A stretch of DNA of 64,000 nt, from the NCBI GenBank assembly GCA_019454145.1, contig CP075366.1, forward strand, positions 1,281,564-1,345,563, written 5' to 3'. The stretch's first letter is position 1. Every line of letters begins with the position of its first letter. This document shows positions 41,052 to 51,075 of the stretch, piece by piece. The position numbers and the translations under genes are program-made. A model generated the notes under the pieces. It saw nothing but the letters and a program-made list of their open reading frames with translations, ran no database searches and was not told the DNA's origin. The DNA is from Fimbriimonadaceae bacterium. GTDB taxonomy: Bacteria > Armatimonadota > Fimbriimonadia > Fimbriimonadales > Fimbriimonadaceae.

Positions 41052-42215
41052 CTACGATTGTAGCCGTTTGTAGGTTCGCTTCCTTAGCCAGTACCCGATA
41101 CTTGCGATGATCACGAACCCGATCGCAAGCGGATTATTTTTGAATTCCTCGAACGAGAATTTGGATTCCACTGAATTCATCGCGACCATCTCCACTTCAA
41201 ATTCTTGGTCACCGACGACGACCTCTGCCTTACCCAAATCAGCACCCTTTTGGATTGGAGCTTCGTGATTAGTTGCTTCTGGGTTGATCTGCAGATTGGT
41301 CAAATCGTGATTACTGACAAGCGCAGTAATCGGTTCTGCAACTTTAGCTTTCAGCACTTGCCCATCTTTTGCATTTGGTACGGGAACTTCAATCGTCTTG
41401 CCTTCTGCAATCGTAGTAACAATACCGAAGCGGGATTTTGTCCAATTCACAAGTTTGAGTTGGTCTCCCCACCAGTCGTTAGAATTCAGAACCACAGTCA
41501 CCACTTGACCAAAATCAGAGTCGTTCAAGCCAACAAAGCAGTGTCCCGCTGGATCTGTGTAGCCAGTCTTCAAACCACGGTTGCTCTGATCCAACTTGAG
41601 AAGCTTGTTTTTGTTGATCAGCAACGTGTCTTTTTGGTTGATGTCCCGCGTGACCGTGTGCTTTTCGCTACTAGTGACTTCTAAAATCGCCGGGTGCTTA
41701 GCGGCTTCCCTGCCCAGCAATGCCATATCGTAAGCCGTGGTCTTATGCCAAGGATTGTTGAGCCCATGCGGAGTCACCCAAAGCGAGTTCTTCATCCCAA
41801 ACTTTTGAGAATAGGCATTCATTTTCTCGGCAAACTTTTCGTCCGATCCACTTAGATGAACCGCAATACTGTGGGCCACATCGTTGCCGCTCCGAATCAA
41901 CAAAGCATAGAGAGCATCCTTCGCTGAAATCTGTTCCTTAGGCTCCAAATGCAGCGATGAACCTTTAATTTCTTTGATATCAGCCGGAGCTTGGATGACA
42001 TCAGTAGGCGAAGTTTCATCCAACAAGATGATTGCGGTCAGCAGTTTGGTTGTGCTGGCCGGATACATAGATCGCTGAATGTTTTTGCCCCACAAAACCC
42101 GGCCGGTCGTGACATCCATTACGATCGCGGCTTCGGCAGAAAGAGATGGCCCATTTGGTTCGCCTACAAAGCCAGAGACTTTGCTAAATACGGCGATCAT
42201 GCAAAACGGAACCAT
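41052..42215 (-). CDS. dacA: D-alanyl-D-alanine carboxypeptidase (S11/DacA family)
   Basis: A 387-residue serine hydrolase trimming the stem peptide. SxxK as ASTTKLLT (about residue 53), SxN as RSGNDVAHS (about 110), KTG as LKTGYTDPAG (about 214). A C-terminal membrane helix (NNPLAIGFVIIASIGYWLRK) anchors it, unlike the amphipathic helix of E. coli DacA. A TAATAC box six bases before the ATG may give its own promoter inside the end of scpB. Confidence 0.9.
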   Translation of the reverse strand: MVPFCMIAVFSKVSGFVGEPNGPSLSAEAAIVMDVTTGRVLWGKNIQRSMYPASTTKLLTAIILLDETSPTDVIQAPADIKEIKGSSLHLEPKEQISAKDALYALLIRSGNDVAHSIAVHLSGSDEKFAEKMNAYSQKFGMKNSLWVTPHGLNNPWHKTTAYDMALLGREAAKHPAILEVTSSEKHTVTRDINQKDTLLINKNKLLKLDQSNRGLKTGYTDPAGHCFVGLNDSDFGQVVTVVLNSNDWWGDQLKLVNWTKSRFGIVTTIAEGKTIEVPVPNAKDGQVLKAKVAEPITALVSNHDLTNLQINPEATNHEAPIQKGADLGKAEVVVGDQEFEVEMVAMNSVESKFSFEEFKNNPLAIGFVIIASIGYWLRKRTYKRLQS

Positions 42216-42221
42216 GTTTTC

Positions 42222-42227
42222 GTATTA
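42222..42227 (-). promoter_or_regulatory. Possible internal leaderless -10 box of dacA
   Basis: TAATAC lies six bases before the dacA ATG and overlaps the scpB stop. The last base departs from TANNNT. Confidence 0.4.
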
Positions 42228-42824
42228 GACGAGCGAAGCATCTCCGCTGGGAGAGTTTTCTTCTTGATCAAGCAACGAAGGCTGATCCGGGGGGTGTTCC
42301 ATGCCAATCGCCTTCGGCAAATTGTCCGATTCAAAATTGACGACAGGCAGGTCTTCTAACGATTGTAGATTAAAAGCGTGCAGAAACTGCTGCGTGGTTC
42401 CAAACAAGATTGGTCGCCCGGGAGTTGACCGCCGTCCAATCTCGCAAACCAAACGTCGCTCTACCAGTTGGCGAACTCCATACCCAGAATCCACACCTCG
42501 GACATCATCGAGTTCGGCAAGGGTTATCGGTTGTTTGTAGGCGACAACGGCAAGAACTTCCATGAGCGAACGGGACAGCTTGTGGGTCTGCGGCTGAGTG
42601 AATTTGGCAATCGCTTCGGCGAATTCGGGTTTGGTGCAGACTTGGTAACCGCCTGCAATGCGAACTAACTGTAAAGCCGAAGTGTGGTGCAACCGTCCAC
42701 CTAGCTTTTCCAGAGCCTCTTCGACTTCAAAAACCGGAACGCCGAGAGCCTTTGCAAGTTCATCTGGGGTTGCGGGGCTATCGGCGACAAAGAGAAGGGC
42801 TTCCAGCGCGAGGACAAGCCTCAT
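42225..42824 (-). CDS. scpB: Segregation and condensation protein B
   Basis: A 199-residue SMC-kleisin partner made of two winged helices: LVLALEALLFVADSPATPDELAKAL at the start, and SRSLMEVLAVVAYKQPITLAELDDVRGVDSGYGVRQLVERRLVCEIGR with GRPILFGTTQQFLHAF. It overlaps scpA by 4 bp (ATGA). ScpA and ScpB together bridge the SMC dimer in chromosome segregation; smc is not in the window. Confidence 0.94.
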   Translation of the reverse strand: MRLVLALEALLFVADSPATPDELAKALGVPVFEVEEALEKLGGRLHHTSALQLVRIAGGYQVCTKPEFAEAIAKFTQPQTHKLSRSLMEVLAVVAYKQPITLAELDDVRGVDSGYGVRQLVERRLVCEIGRRSTPGRPILFGTTQQFLHAFNLQSLEDLPVVNFESDNLPKAIGMEHPPDQPSLLDQEENSPSGDASLV

Positions 42825-43588
42825 GCAGGAGCACTCCTACTTTGCTTTTTGCAGAATTTCACAATTCCGTCGTCCATGGTTACTGAAGCTTGGCCCAGCC
42901 GAATGATTTCGAGTAGCGCCAAGAACCACCAGACTACCTCGGAGCGAGTGAATTCTCCGGTTACGAATTCCTCCAAAGCTTGGGGAGTATCAGGCAACGA
43001 TTTCAGCACCAAGATGATTTGCTCGCTCAGCGAACGTCGTTGATCGCTCACTGGGCGTGGAGGATCTGGTTTGGCTTTTGAAAGCAGTTTTTCAAAGGCT
43101 TTGGCAAGGTCAGCAGAAGTGACTTCGCTGGTTTCAAACGGAAGCTCGTAAACGTTGCTGTTTTCGCCAGTTCTAAAGAACAGGTGCTCGCGATCTTCGC
43201 GACGGTTGAGCAGGTCATCTATTGCTGGGAGGAATTCATGGATGTACGGTTCGACCTCATCGAATAAGCCGTCGTCATCCGGCTCTTCATCTTGTTCAAT
43301 CGGGATGAGCATCCAGGCTTTCTTTTCCAGCAGGTAGCAGAGTGCACTCACTGCAACCGCGTGGGATTCCAAGTGCGGTTCAGTGGTTTCAAGCAGATAA
43401 CGGAGATACGCTTCGCAAATCGGCCCAAGCGGAACCCCTAGCAGGTCGACCTTGTGGTCGCGAACCATGATGAACAGAGTTGTGAGCGGCCCTTGGAATG
43501 TTTCGCACTCTACATGGATTGGCGGCGGCTCAATCACGCCGAAAACGGCGGCAATTTGCTGCGGATTCGGCTGAACGAGGGCACTCAT
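42821..43588 (-). CDS. scpA: Segregation and condensation protein A (kleisin)
   Basis: A 255-residue kleisin: HVECETFQGPLTTLFIMVRDHKVDLLGVPLGPICEAYLRYL at the N-terminus, LLEKKAWMLIP in the middle, and a C-terminal winged helix (VWWFLALLEIIRLGQASV). The gene has a plain ATG at 43588 and no clear -10 box next to it. The tRNA-Cys gene lies about 85 bp upstream on the same strand, and lnt lies beyond it, so co-transcription is possible. Confidence 0.92.
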   Translation of the reverse strand: MSALVQPNPQQIAAVFGVIEPPPIHVECETFQGPLTTLFIMVRDHKVDLLGVPLGPICEAYLRYLLETTEPHLESHAVAVSALCYLLEKKAWMLIPIEQDEEPDDDGLFDEVEPYIHEFLPAIDDLLNRREDREHLFFRTGENSNVYELPFETSEVTSADLAKAFEKLLSKAKPDPPRPVSDQRRSLSEQIILVLKSLPDTPQALEEFVTGEFTRSEVVWWFLALLEIIRLGQASVTMDDGIVKFCKKQSRSAPA

Positions 43589-43673
43589 GGTTGCACTGGT
43601 TCAGACGGGGCGCTTGGTTCAAAAGCGGCGGGGATTCAAATGAGTTTTCCCCAGGCCAGAAAATAGAGAAATT

Positions 43674-43749
43674 TGGAGGCGACGATCGGATTCGAACCGA
43701 TGCGTAAAGGATTTGCAGTCCCTCCCCTTAACCACTTGGGTACGTCGCC
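43674..43749 (-). tRNA. tRNA-Cys (anticodon GCA), CCA encoded
   Basis: The minus strand begins GGCGACGTACCC and ends CGTCGCC-T-CCA, with a seven-base acceptor stem and encoded CCA. The anticodon loop is CTGCAAA between AGGGA and TCCTT, giving GCA. The T-loop GGTTCGAATCC is standard. The discriminator base is U73, the main Cys identity base. A TACTAT box lies upstream. Confidence 0.93.
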
Positions 43750-43762
43750 TTTCGGGAACGGG

Positions 43763-43768
43763 ATAGTA
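43763..43768 (-). promoter_or_regulatory. -10 box for tRNA-Cys
   Basis: TACTAT on the minus strand lies 13 bases before the mature 5' end of the tRNA, right for a short precursor leader. The -35 is not clear. Confidence 0.45.
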
Positions 43769-43790
43769 CCTGGTGAACCAGCGTTTGAGG

Positions 43791-45179
43791 TTAGGCCCGC
43801 CCGCGCTTCGCCGCCCGTTGCCCAGCCCATCCATTGACTATGCTTGAGCCGAGAACTCCAATACTCAACCACAAAAACCAGTCGCCCCACTGCCGATAGA
43901 GAGTCCACTTTTTGGCGTCCGAAATCTGACGTGCTACTGCGCCCTCGTAACCTACCGGAAGAGTTTCTACAATCTTTCCATCTGCGTTCACAAACATCGA
44001 CCAAGCGGTTGTCTCCGCCCGCACGATCGGAATACCAAGTTCAGCCGCACGGAAGGACGTAAATGCCGCATGAGCCGACTGAATAAATCCGTTTGGGCTT
44101 GCTGGATCAAGCGTTGGCAAAGCAATCAGATCAGGGTCACCTGCGTTTGCTGTGTCCCTCATCACGCCAGGGTAGCAACTGTCGAAGCAGATGTTGAGGC
44201 CAACACTCAAAGGAATGGTCTTCACAACCAGCGGGCGAGTGCCAGCCGTCACTTCATTGATTTCGGAACCGAATGGCTTTCGCTTGAAATACGCGTCGGA
44301 AACTCCGGTACCACTAATTAACACCGCGGCATTGTGTGGCTTTGGAGAATGACCATCATGCATTGAAGCCACAACCGGCGACCCATTTTTGCTAGCGGCA
44401 TATTCCTGGATTACCGAGATATCCATTTCGGTAATCGAAAGTTCGGGCCAGACGCTCAGCGTAGGTCGAGTACTCCCTAAAGATTCGTAAAGAGGAAGTA
44501 TCTCATTAGCACCAAAGTTATCCGTTTGCAAAGCCGCAACTGGGTTCAGTTTGTTGGTTGTAGCAACCACCGAATCTTTTGGTTTTGCGCCTTGATTCCA
44601 ACCAAGGGTCGTGCTAAGAACCGCCAAGATTGCGATCCCTGCGACCGCTGGTCGAAACTGCTTCTGAGTAGATTGCGATGCGAGCGCGAGGTTGCTAAAC
44701 CACACGAGCCAGCTCACGCCCCAGATTCCGGTAACCGAGGCGAGAGCTAGCATCGGGGCATTTCCATACTGGGTGAGTGCCAAATGCGCGGGCAATTTGA
44801 TAAATGTGAGGCACTCAAGAACTATTCCAGCACAAGCAAGAATGGCCGATTTGCTGAATGTGAGTTCTTTGATTTCTGCCGTGATTCCAACCATCAAGCT
44901 CAAAACGATTCCGTAAAGTCCGATGCCGAGGTAGTTCCATGAGACATCGCCTTGGATCAAATTGGGGCCGCTTATGAGAGTTGTGCTGGCAATCGCAGCC
45001 GTAATTGTGAGAACAAGCCCTGATAGGAATCCGCGCAGGAACCCAACGCCGCGAGTGGCAATAAATAGCGGAGTCAGGAACACCCAGCCTAGCAGAGCAA
45101 AAGCCCGAGGCGGCATGCTGAGCGTGAAAGCAATTCCCGCAATAACTGCAATAACTATGATGACGGCGGCCCTCTTCAT
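43791..45179 (-). CDS. lnt: Apolipoprotein N-acyltransferase-like protein
   Basis: About 462 residues. N-terminal membrane helices (roughly seven, residues 5-200) precede a carbon-nitrogen-hydrolase domain with the Lnt triad: Glu in SVWPELS (about residue 245), Lys in YFKRKPFGSE, Cys in GLNICFDSCYPG. One helix closes the protein. Lnt adds the third acyl chain to lipoproteins, which fits the many lipobox proteins nearby. I use ATG at 45179; a GTG at 45194 is also possible. Divergence from proteobacterial Lnt is large. Confidence 0.86.
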   Translation of the reverse strand: MKRAAVIIVIAVIAGIAFTLSMPPRAFALLGWVFLTPLFIATRGVGFLRGFLSGLVLTITAAIASTTLISGPNLIQGDVSWNYLGIGLYGIVLSLMVGITAEIKELTFSKSAILACAGIVLECLTFIKLPAHLALTQYGNAPMLALASVTGIWGVSWLVWFSNLALASQSTQKQFRPAVAGIAILAVLSTTLGWNQGAKPKDSVVATTNKLNPVAALQTDNFGANEILPLYESLGSTRPTLSVWPELSITEMDISVIQEYAASKNGSPVVASMHDGHSPKPHNAAVLISGTGVSDAYFKRKPFGSEINEVTAGTRPLVVKTIPLSVGLNICFDSCYPGVMRDTANAGDPDLIALPTLDPASPNGFIQSAHAAFTSFRAAELGIPIVRAETTAWSMFVNADGKIVETLPVGYEGAVARQISDAKKWTLYRQWGDWFLWLSIGVLGSSIVNGWAGQRAAKRGRA

Positions 45180-45223
45180 ATTTGGGCAAACCACTCTGTG
45201 GTGTTAGTCGGTTCCCGCCAGCT

Positions 45224-46303
45224 TTACTTTTGCGACCTCAGTTCTCTTAAATGAGCCCGAGCAAAGCTGTACGCAACGCTACACACGGTAATTATGATGA
45301 GCGGAAGCACAAAGAAGATCATCGCACTCTTGAATTGAAGGAACAAAGGTGAATGAGTGTGATAAAGCACCAAATATGTGGTGTACGAAACGTATCCAAG
45401 CAGCAGGGCCGCACCTTCAATACGGGTAATGATGTAACCTGCCCATAGAATTGGCACGCATACAATAGTGACGCCAACTAGAACGGGAATATCGAACAAG
45501 AGAGCTTCTTGCGCAAATGGAACGGGATTGAGAATAGATGTAATCCCCATCACTGAAAGGATGTTAAAGATGTTGCTTCCGACGATGTTGCCGACCGCAA
45601 TATCACGTTGTCCGCGCAATGCAGCGATAATGGAAGTCACGATTTCAGGCAGAGATGTACCAAAGGCGACGACTGTCAAGCCGATAACGAGTTCCGATAA
45701 TCCAAATTGGCGGGCGATATCCGTTGCACTGGAGACGAACAACTTAGAACCAGCCATTAAACACCCAAGGCCGAGCGAGATCAGGCCGAGGTTGATCCAA
45801 ATTGGCGATTTCGCTCCGGCTCCATCCACCTCCTCTTTGAGCGGATCATTAGGATTTCTTTTCGATAATCGAATCAAATACCAAATGTAGGCAATCAGCC
45901 CAACAAACAAGATCGCGCCGTCTATTCGGCTTACGTTTCCATCCAACGCAAACAAGATAAGAGCAAAAGTCGCTCCCGCCATGACCGGAAGATCAAACTT
46001 GACAATCTGTGACTGAACCGCTAGCGGCACAATCACCGCAGAGATTCCGAGAATGAGCAGAACGTTGAGGATGTTGCTTCCAATGACGTTTCCGACCGCA
46101 ACGGAGGGAGAACCAGCGAGGCTAGATGATGCGCTTACGAACAGTTCGGGCGCAGATGTCCCGAACGCCACAACCGTTAGCCCGACCACTAGCGGAGTCA
46201 TTCCAACGCCGAGCGCGAGGCGCGTAGCCACTTTCACCAGAACTTCACCGCCAACCGTGAGGATGACGATTCCAAGCAACAGAACTCCCAGTGAAATCAG
46301 CAT
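45224..46303 (-). CDS. Calcium/sodium antiporter (CaCA family, YrbG-like)
   Basis: A 359-residue polytopic exchanger built of two inverted repeats. The alpha-1 motif VVGLTVVAFGTSAPELFVSASSS with GNVIGSNILN and the alpha-2 motif VIGLTVVAFGTSLPEIVTSI with GNIVGSNIFN are both complete. It should expel Ca2+ (or other cations) using the Na+ or H+ gradient. The gene lies 44 bp upstream of lnt on the same strand. The ATG has no clear -10 hexamer at six bases. Confidence 0.92.
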   Translation of the reverse strand: MLISLGVLLLGIVILTVGGEVLVKVATRLALGVGMTPLVVGLTVVAFGTSAPELFVSASSSLAGSPSVAVGNVIGSNILNVLLILGISAVIVPLAVQSQIVKFDLPVMAGATFALILFALDGNVSRIDGAILFVGLIAYIWYLIRLSKRNPNDPLKEEVDGAGAKSPIWINLGLISLGLGCLMAGSKLFVSSATDIARQFGLSELVIGLTVVAFGTSLPEIVTSIIAALRGQRDIAVGNIVGSNIFNILSVMGITSILNPVPFAQEALLFDIPVLVGVTIVCVPILWAGYIITRIEGAALLLGYVSYTTYLVLYHTHSPLFLQFKSAMIFFVLPLIIITVCSVAYSFARAHLRELRSQK

Positions 46304-46363
46304 TGCAGGTAGGTACGGATGAGGTTACGTGGAGTATGCGATGACTCGGACTAAATTGGGACG

Positions 46364-46819
46364 TTATTTCCCCACGACGGCATTCTTGACCAGCATTTTT
46401 TGCTGGATCGTGATCAAAGCAATTGTGATTTCTGCTTCCCGTTTTTGGTCATCTTGCGCCCGCAGGGTGATGACGATGCTTGGCGGCTCGCCATCGCCGA
46501 CTTTAGCATCTATCGCTTTAGAGCGAGCGATTTTGCCAAGAGCTTGATCCAATCGAGATTTAAATTCAGTTTCATCGAATTCCTTTCGACTTTCTGCCGG
46601 AGCCAGAAGATCAGTTGTGCTTTGCCCCGATTGAAGGACTTCCAAATACTTTTGCGCCGCCGGAACTGCTTCTTTTTCTAAAGCCCGAAGCGTGTTTCCT
46701 ACCAATTTCTTCCCAGCAAACAATCCGGCCACCAGGGCAACCGCAACGATTGCAAGCGCAATCCATACGATGCTGACATCTGTGGTTTTTGGCGGTTCAA
46801 TTGATTCTTCGGTGCTCAC
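46364..46819 (-). CDS. Uncharacterised single-pass membrane protein
   Basis: A 151-residue protein with a Glu/Thr-rich N-terminus, one membrane helix (about residues 17-38, VSIVWIALAIVAVALVAGLFAG), and a helical then beta-rich periplasmic or cytosolic domain ending MLVKNAVVGK. No family recognised. GTG start; a TAAACT box sits nine bases before it. It is divergent from the DUF255 gene and may be independent of the antiporter 60 bp downstream. Confidence 0.65.
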   Translation of the reverse strand: MSTEESIEPPKTTDVSIVWIALAIVAVALVAGLFAGKKLVGNTLRALEKEAVPAAQKYLEVLQSGQSTTDLLAPAESRKEFDETEFKSRLDQALGKIARSKAIDAKVGDGEPPSIVITLRAQDDQKREAEITIALITIQQKMLVKNAVVGK

Positions 46820-46901
46820 TGTATGATCAGTTTATCGTTTCGATGCACTCAACCCCGAACCTCCCAGGCATATCTGCAAACCCGGTACGCTCATTTTGCT
46901 T

Positions 46902-49025
46902 ATGCCGAACCGACTGGCTGATTCAACTTCGCCCTATTTGCGCCAGCACGCCGATAATCCGGTGGATTGGTTCCCTTGGGGCGATGAAGCCTGGACTAAA
47001 GCAAAAGCCGAAAACAAACCCGTTTTTTTAAGTGTTGGATACTCAAGTTGCCACTGGTGCCATGTGATGGCGCATGAGTCGTTTGAGGATGCTGAAGTCG
47101 CCGCATATCTCAACGAACATTTTGTGAACATAAAATTAGATCGGGAGGAGCGCCCGGACGTAGACGACATATATATGACGGCTACCCAGTTAGCCACTGG
47201 CCACGGCGGTTGGCCGATGTCCGTCTTCCTGACCCCGGATGCAAAGCCATTTTTTGCTGGCACTTATTACCCTAAGTTCAGCCAAGGGCAAATGCCCAGC
47301 TTTACACAGGTGATACAAGCCTTGGCAAACGCTTGGCGTGAAGAAGAATCTGATATTCGCGAAAAAGCAGAGGAATTTACGGCTGGCTTACAGCAAGTTC
47401 TTGAGCGTTCGATACCGCCCATGACCGATAAGATCACAGTGAGTTTGCTCGACCAGGCGATTCACTCGTTTCATCAGGAATTCGATGAGGAGCATGGCGG
47501 TTTTGGCGGCGCACCAAAGTTTCCGCCCTTCTCCACTCTCCGGTTTTTACTCAGATATGCACTGACCCGGCATTTGCTTCCTGGTACACAAGAAGTGGTC
47601 ACCCATTTGGTGGATTCAGCCAGTTTTATCGCGTTCCGAACATTAGAGGCAATGGCACTTGGGGGAATTCGTGATCACGTTGGCGGCGGATTTCATAGAT
47701 ATTCAACCGATGAGCGATGGCTTCTCCCTCATTTTGAGAAGATGCTGACTGATAATGCCCAGATGATTGAGATCTATGCTCATGCCGCGGAGCTAGCCGA
47801 CGATGAAAACCTGAGAGCGTTATTCTGTGAAGTCGCTGACCAAACAGTGGGTTGGGTTCTGCGAGAAATGAATCTAGACGGCGCATTTGCCACCGCTCTT
47901 GATGCCGATACATCGGACGAAGAAGGACTCACTTATGTGTGGACAAAGAACGAAGTTCACCAACTCGTACCGGATGCTCAATCGCTTTGTGATGCTTACC
48001 AAATTATTGAATCGGGCAACTTTTATGAAGAATCCACGGGCCACCCCACTGGCACTAATATCCCTCATTTAGTCGAGAGTGCCTCGCGTGATCCACGGCT
48101 TGATTTACTTCTTGATGCGAGAAACCTGAGAGTTCAGCCTGGGCAAGACGATAAGGCCCTGCTGAGTGCGAATGCGCTTTTGATTTCTGGGTTCGTAGCG
48201 GCAGGTTACGTTGAAGAAGCGAATTCTCTAGCAGATTATTGGCTTAACCGATTCAACGAATTTCTTCCTCATCAAGCGAGTGATACGCAGGCAGCGTTTC
48301 TGGATGGATACAGTTATTTCAGCCGAGCATTGCTTGATCTGGGCAGAACAGAAGATGCGGGCAAAGTTGCCGACCAATTGGTTGAATCTTTTGCTGATAC
48401 GCGGGGGTTCTTTTTCAATGGCACGATGCACGAAGAACTGATCGGTCGCCAGAAACCGTTTTTGGATCAAGCCGTACCTAGCTCAAATGGGATAGCCATC
48501 GAAGTCTTGAGACGACTCGGGCGAAACGACGAAGCCTTGAACCACTTGACCGCCGCTTACGGTTGGGCGCAGAGAGCACCAGCCGCGGCAGGAACGATTC
48601 TAATTGAGTGCCTGGAACAGCTGTTGCTCGGTAATGACTCAGTTGAGACAAATGGTGACGCGCCACAAATTCAAGCCGAACTCGACAACGTAAATCCTGA
48701 ATTAAAGGACGATGATTATGCTTACGTTAATTTAACCATTCGGATTCCGAATGGTTATCATATCAATGATGCAGACCCGGGTGCAGAGTGGCTCATCCCT
48801 TCTAGCGTAGAAACCACTGGTTCTTATGCAGAAGCTTCCTGGCCCGATTCGGTTTCTGGGCAATATCGCGGCGAAATTGAACTCGCTATCCGCCTGAAAC
48901 CGCGCGGTTCTATTCACGATTTTCAAATTAATTTCCGTTATCAATTATGTTCGGATTCCGAATGTTATCAACCGCAGTCTGTAACCTTGAACGGCCAGAT
49001 TAATCCAGGTAAAGTGAACCTATGA
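46902..49025 (+). CDS. DUF255 thioredoxin-like protein with C-terminal DsbD-like domain
   Basis: About 707 residues. The N-terminal DUF255 domain ([33 protein letters not shown] near residue 51; [12 protein letters not shown]) is followed by an alpha/alpha barrel (residues about 170-560) as in YyaL/SPATA20 proteins. Residues about 590-700 form an extra beta domain with a [13 protein letters not shown] motif, very like the N-terminal Cys pair domain of DsbD (C-x-x-x-x-C-x-x-P). No signal peptide is seen, so a cytosolic thiol role is likely. ATG at 46902 keeps the conserved N-terminus. The stop overlaps the next start as ATGA. Confidence 0.87.
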   Translation: MPNRLADSTSPYLRQHADNPVDWFPWGDEAWTKAKAENKPVFLSVGYSSCHWCHVMAHESFEDAEVAAYLNEHFVNIKLDREERPDVDDIYMTATQLATGHGGWPMSVFLTPDAKPFFAGTYYPKFSQGQMPSFTQVIQALANAWREEESDIREKAEEFTAGLQQVLERSIPPMTDKITVSLLDQAIHSFHQEFDEEHGGFGGAPKFPPFSTLRFLLRYALTRHLLPGTQEVVTHLVDSASFIAFRTLEAMALGGIRDHVGGGFHRYSTDERWLLPHFEKMLTDNAQMIEIYAHAAELADDENLRALFCEVADQTVGWVLREMNLDGAFATALDADTSDEEGLTYVWTKNEVHQLVPDAQSLCDAYQIIESGNFYEESTGHPTGTNIPHLVESASRDPRLDLLLDARNLRVQPGQDDKALLSANALLISGFVAAGYVEEANSLADYWLNRFNEFLPHQASDTQAAFLDGYSYFSRALLDLGRTEDAGKVADQLVESFADTRGFFFNGTMHEELIGRQKPFLDQAVPSSNGIAIEVLRRLGRNDEALNHLTAAYGWAQRAPAAAGTILIECLEQLLLGNDSVETNGDAPQIQAELDNVNPELKDDDYAYVNLTIRIPNGYHINDADPGAEWLIPSSVETTGSYAEASWPDSVSGQYRGEIELAIRLKPRGSIHDFQINFRYQLCSDSECYQPQSVTLNGQINPGKVNL

Positions 49026-49981
49026 AAGTCCTTGTCGCCGATAAACTTGAACAGTCTGCCCTTGATGGATTAAAGAACCATGGCTGCGAAGTTGTGCAAA
49101 ACGCCGATCTTAACGGCGACACTCTCCCGTCAGCTTTGTCCGAGCACCAACCGACTATTCTTATTGTCCGCTCCACTCTTGTTCCTGCTCCGGCAATTGA
49201 GGCAGGCACAAACCTTAAGCTCATCATCAGAGCTGGAGCAGGGGTTAATAATATTGACTTAGCTGCCGCCAGCGCACATGGGGTTTCAGTCGCTAACTGC
49301 CCCGGAAAGAACGCAGTTGCGGTTGCCGAGCTGGCATTTGGTTTAATGCTCTCACTTGACCGCTTTATTCCAGACAACGTGACCGACTTGAGAAACGGCA
49401 AGTGGAACAAAAAGACTTATAGCAAAGGAATCGGACTATTCGGTCAAACACTCGGTTTAGTGGGTATGGGAAGCATCGGTCAAGAGATGATCCCGCGAGC
49501 AAAAGCGTTTGGGATGAATGTTCTCATTTACAGCCGATGGATGAGCAATGAGGATGCCGAAAAGCTTGGCGTAACAAAAGCAGGCGATCTCAAAGACATC
49601 GCTCGCCAGTCTGACATCGTTTCACTTCATACATCTCTTAGCTCCGATACGCGGGGAATGATTAATGCTGATTTCATAAATGCGATGAAGCCGGGGGCTA
49701 TGCTGATTAACACCGCCCGTGCAGAGGTTGTTGATCAAGCTGCTTTGTTAGGAGCCACAACTGCAGGGAAAATCCGCGCGGGATTGGATGTATTTGAAGG
49801 AGAACCGAGTGCCGCCGAAGCTCCTTATGAAGGGCCTTTGAGCAACGCCAAAGGAATTTATTGCACCCACCACATTGGGGCGAGCACTAATCAAGCGCAA
49901 GAAGCAGTTGCAGCTGAAGTTGTGCGGATCGTTGAAGTGTTCCAATCTACTGGAACCGCCCCCAACGTTGTGAACGGCTAG
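49022..49981 (+). CDS. D-3-phosphoglycerate dehydrogenase-like 2-hydroxyacid dehydrogenase
   Basis: A 319-residue NAD-dependent dehydrogenase of the SerA/hydroxyacid class: [27 protein letters not shown] for [24 protein letters not shown], and [16 protein letters not shown] with the catalytic His. It lacks the C-terminal ACT domain of long SerA forms. Phosphoglycerate is the likely substrate because of HIGASTxEAQ, but other hydroxyacids are possible. Coupled to the DUF255 gene by ATGA. The stop interlocks with that of alr (CTAG). Confidence 0.88.
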   Translation: MKVLVADKLEQSALDGLKNHGCEVVQNADLNGDTLPSALSEHQPTILIVRSTLVPAPAIEAGTNLKLIIRAGAGVNNIDLAAASAHGVSVANCPGKNAVAVAELAFGLMLSLDRFIPDNVTDLRNGKWNKKTYSKGIGLFGQTLGLVGMGSIGQEMIPRAKAFGMNVLIYSRWMSNEDAEKLGVTKAGDLKDIARQSDIVSLHTSLSSDTRGMINADFINAMKPGAMLINTARAEVVDQAALLGATTAGKIRAGLDVFEGEPSAAEAPYEGPLSNAKGIYCTHHIGASTNQAQEAVAAEVVRIVEVFQSTGTAPNVVNG

Positions 49982-51069
49982 TCCGGATAAATGTAACGCC
50001 GGTTCACCCGGGTCATCACTCGGGTGACAATCTCGTGACCATTGGTACCGGCCCATGCCGCTACTTCCGGAACCCGGATGTTCTCGCCAAGCATTTCTAC
50101 GACGGTGCCAATTTCGACGCCGGGAATACCCGTCACGTCAATCATGGTTTGATCCATGCAGATCAAACCAGTTACGGGAGCGCGATGACCATTTACAAAA
50201 ATGAAACCCTTGTTACTGAGTTGGCGCGCATAACCATCTCCATACCCTGCACCTAGAGTTGCTATTGTGCTGGTCCGTGGAGCAGTCCAGGTTCCCATGT
50301 AGCTCACCGTGTCTCCAGCTGGGATAGTACGAATGGAGGTCACGCGGGCGAACCACCGCATGGTGGGCTTTAGCTCTCCGCCGTAATTTTTGTCTGCATC
50401 AATTCCGTAAGCGTGCATCCCAATTCGGACTAACCCACCTTTTGCCCGTTCAACTTTGACCGCACCTGCGCTTGCACTCAAATGGATAATGCCGAGATTT
50501 TCTGATTCAGAGATACTCGACTCAAACGCATCTCGCTGAGTGATTGAGCGGGACTGGTTAGATGCATCGAGAAAGTGTTGCGAAACACCTCTTAATTCGC
50601 AGCCTTGTGTTGATTTGATGAGATCGATTAACGGCTTGGCGTCCTTTGGATCGCATCCAAATCGGTGCAGGCCGGTGTCCACCTTAAGGTGAAGTTTTGC
50701 GACTCGTTCCTGATTCAATGCAATTTGTGCGAATGCTTTGATCGAATGGGCAGATTCAACAAATATGTCGAGGTCGTAGAATATCGCTTGGGCCGCTTCC
50801 ATATCGAGTGTGGGTGACATCACCATAATTGGGCAATCAACACCCGCATCACGCAAAGCAACACCTTCTTGAACGGATGCAACGCTCAGCCAATCTGCAC
50901 CGTTCTTAGCGGCAAACCTGCCGACCGGAACCAATCCATGGCCATATCCATCGGCTTTACAAACTACGGAGATCAAAACACCTTCGCCCATGCGCTCCTT
51001 TATCAGGCGAAGATTATGCTTCATCGCGCCAAAATCTATCTCCACCCAGGTTCGCGGAAACGGTTGCAC
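49978..51069 (-). CDS. alr: Alanine racemase
   Basis: About 363 residues. PLP Lys in SVVCKADGYGHGL (about residue 37), the LHLKVDTGLHRFG strand, the catalytic Tyr in TVSYMGTW (about residue 262), and MDQTMIDVTG near the C-terminus. It supplies D-alanine for peptidoglycan. I assign GTG at 51069: TAAAAT (51076-51081) ends six bases before it, whereas the more obvious ATG at 51075 touches the promoter. The gene is divergent from a TetR-family regulator. Confidence 0.93.
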   Translation of the reverse strand: MQPFPRTWVEIDFGAMKHNLRLIKERMGEGVLISVVCKADGYGHGLVPVGRFAAKNGADWLSVASVQEGVALRDAGVDCPIMVMSPTLDMEAAQAIFYDLDIFVESAHSIKAFAQIALNQERVAKLHLKVDTGLHRFGCDPKDAKPLIDLIKSTQGCELRGVSQHFLDASNQSRSITQRDAFESSISESENLGIIHLSASAGAVKVERAKGGLVRIGMHAYGIDADKNYGGELKPTMRWFARVTSIRTIPAGDTVSYMGTWTAPRTSTIATLGAGYGDGYARQLSNKGFIFVNGHRAPVTGLICMDQTMIDVTGIPGVEIGTVVEMLGENIRVPEVAAWAGTNGHEIVTRVMTRVNRRYIYPD

Positions 51070-51075
51070 ATACAT

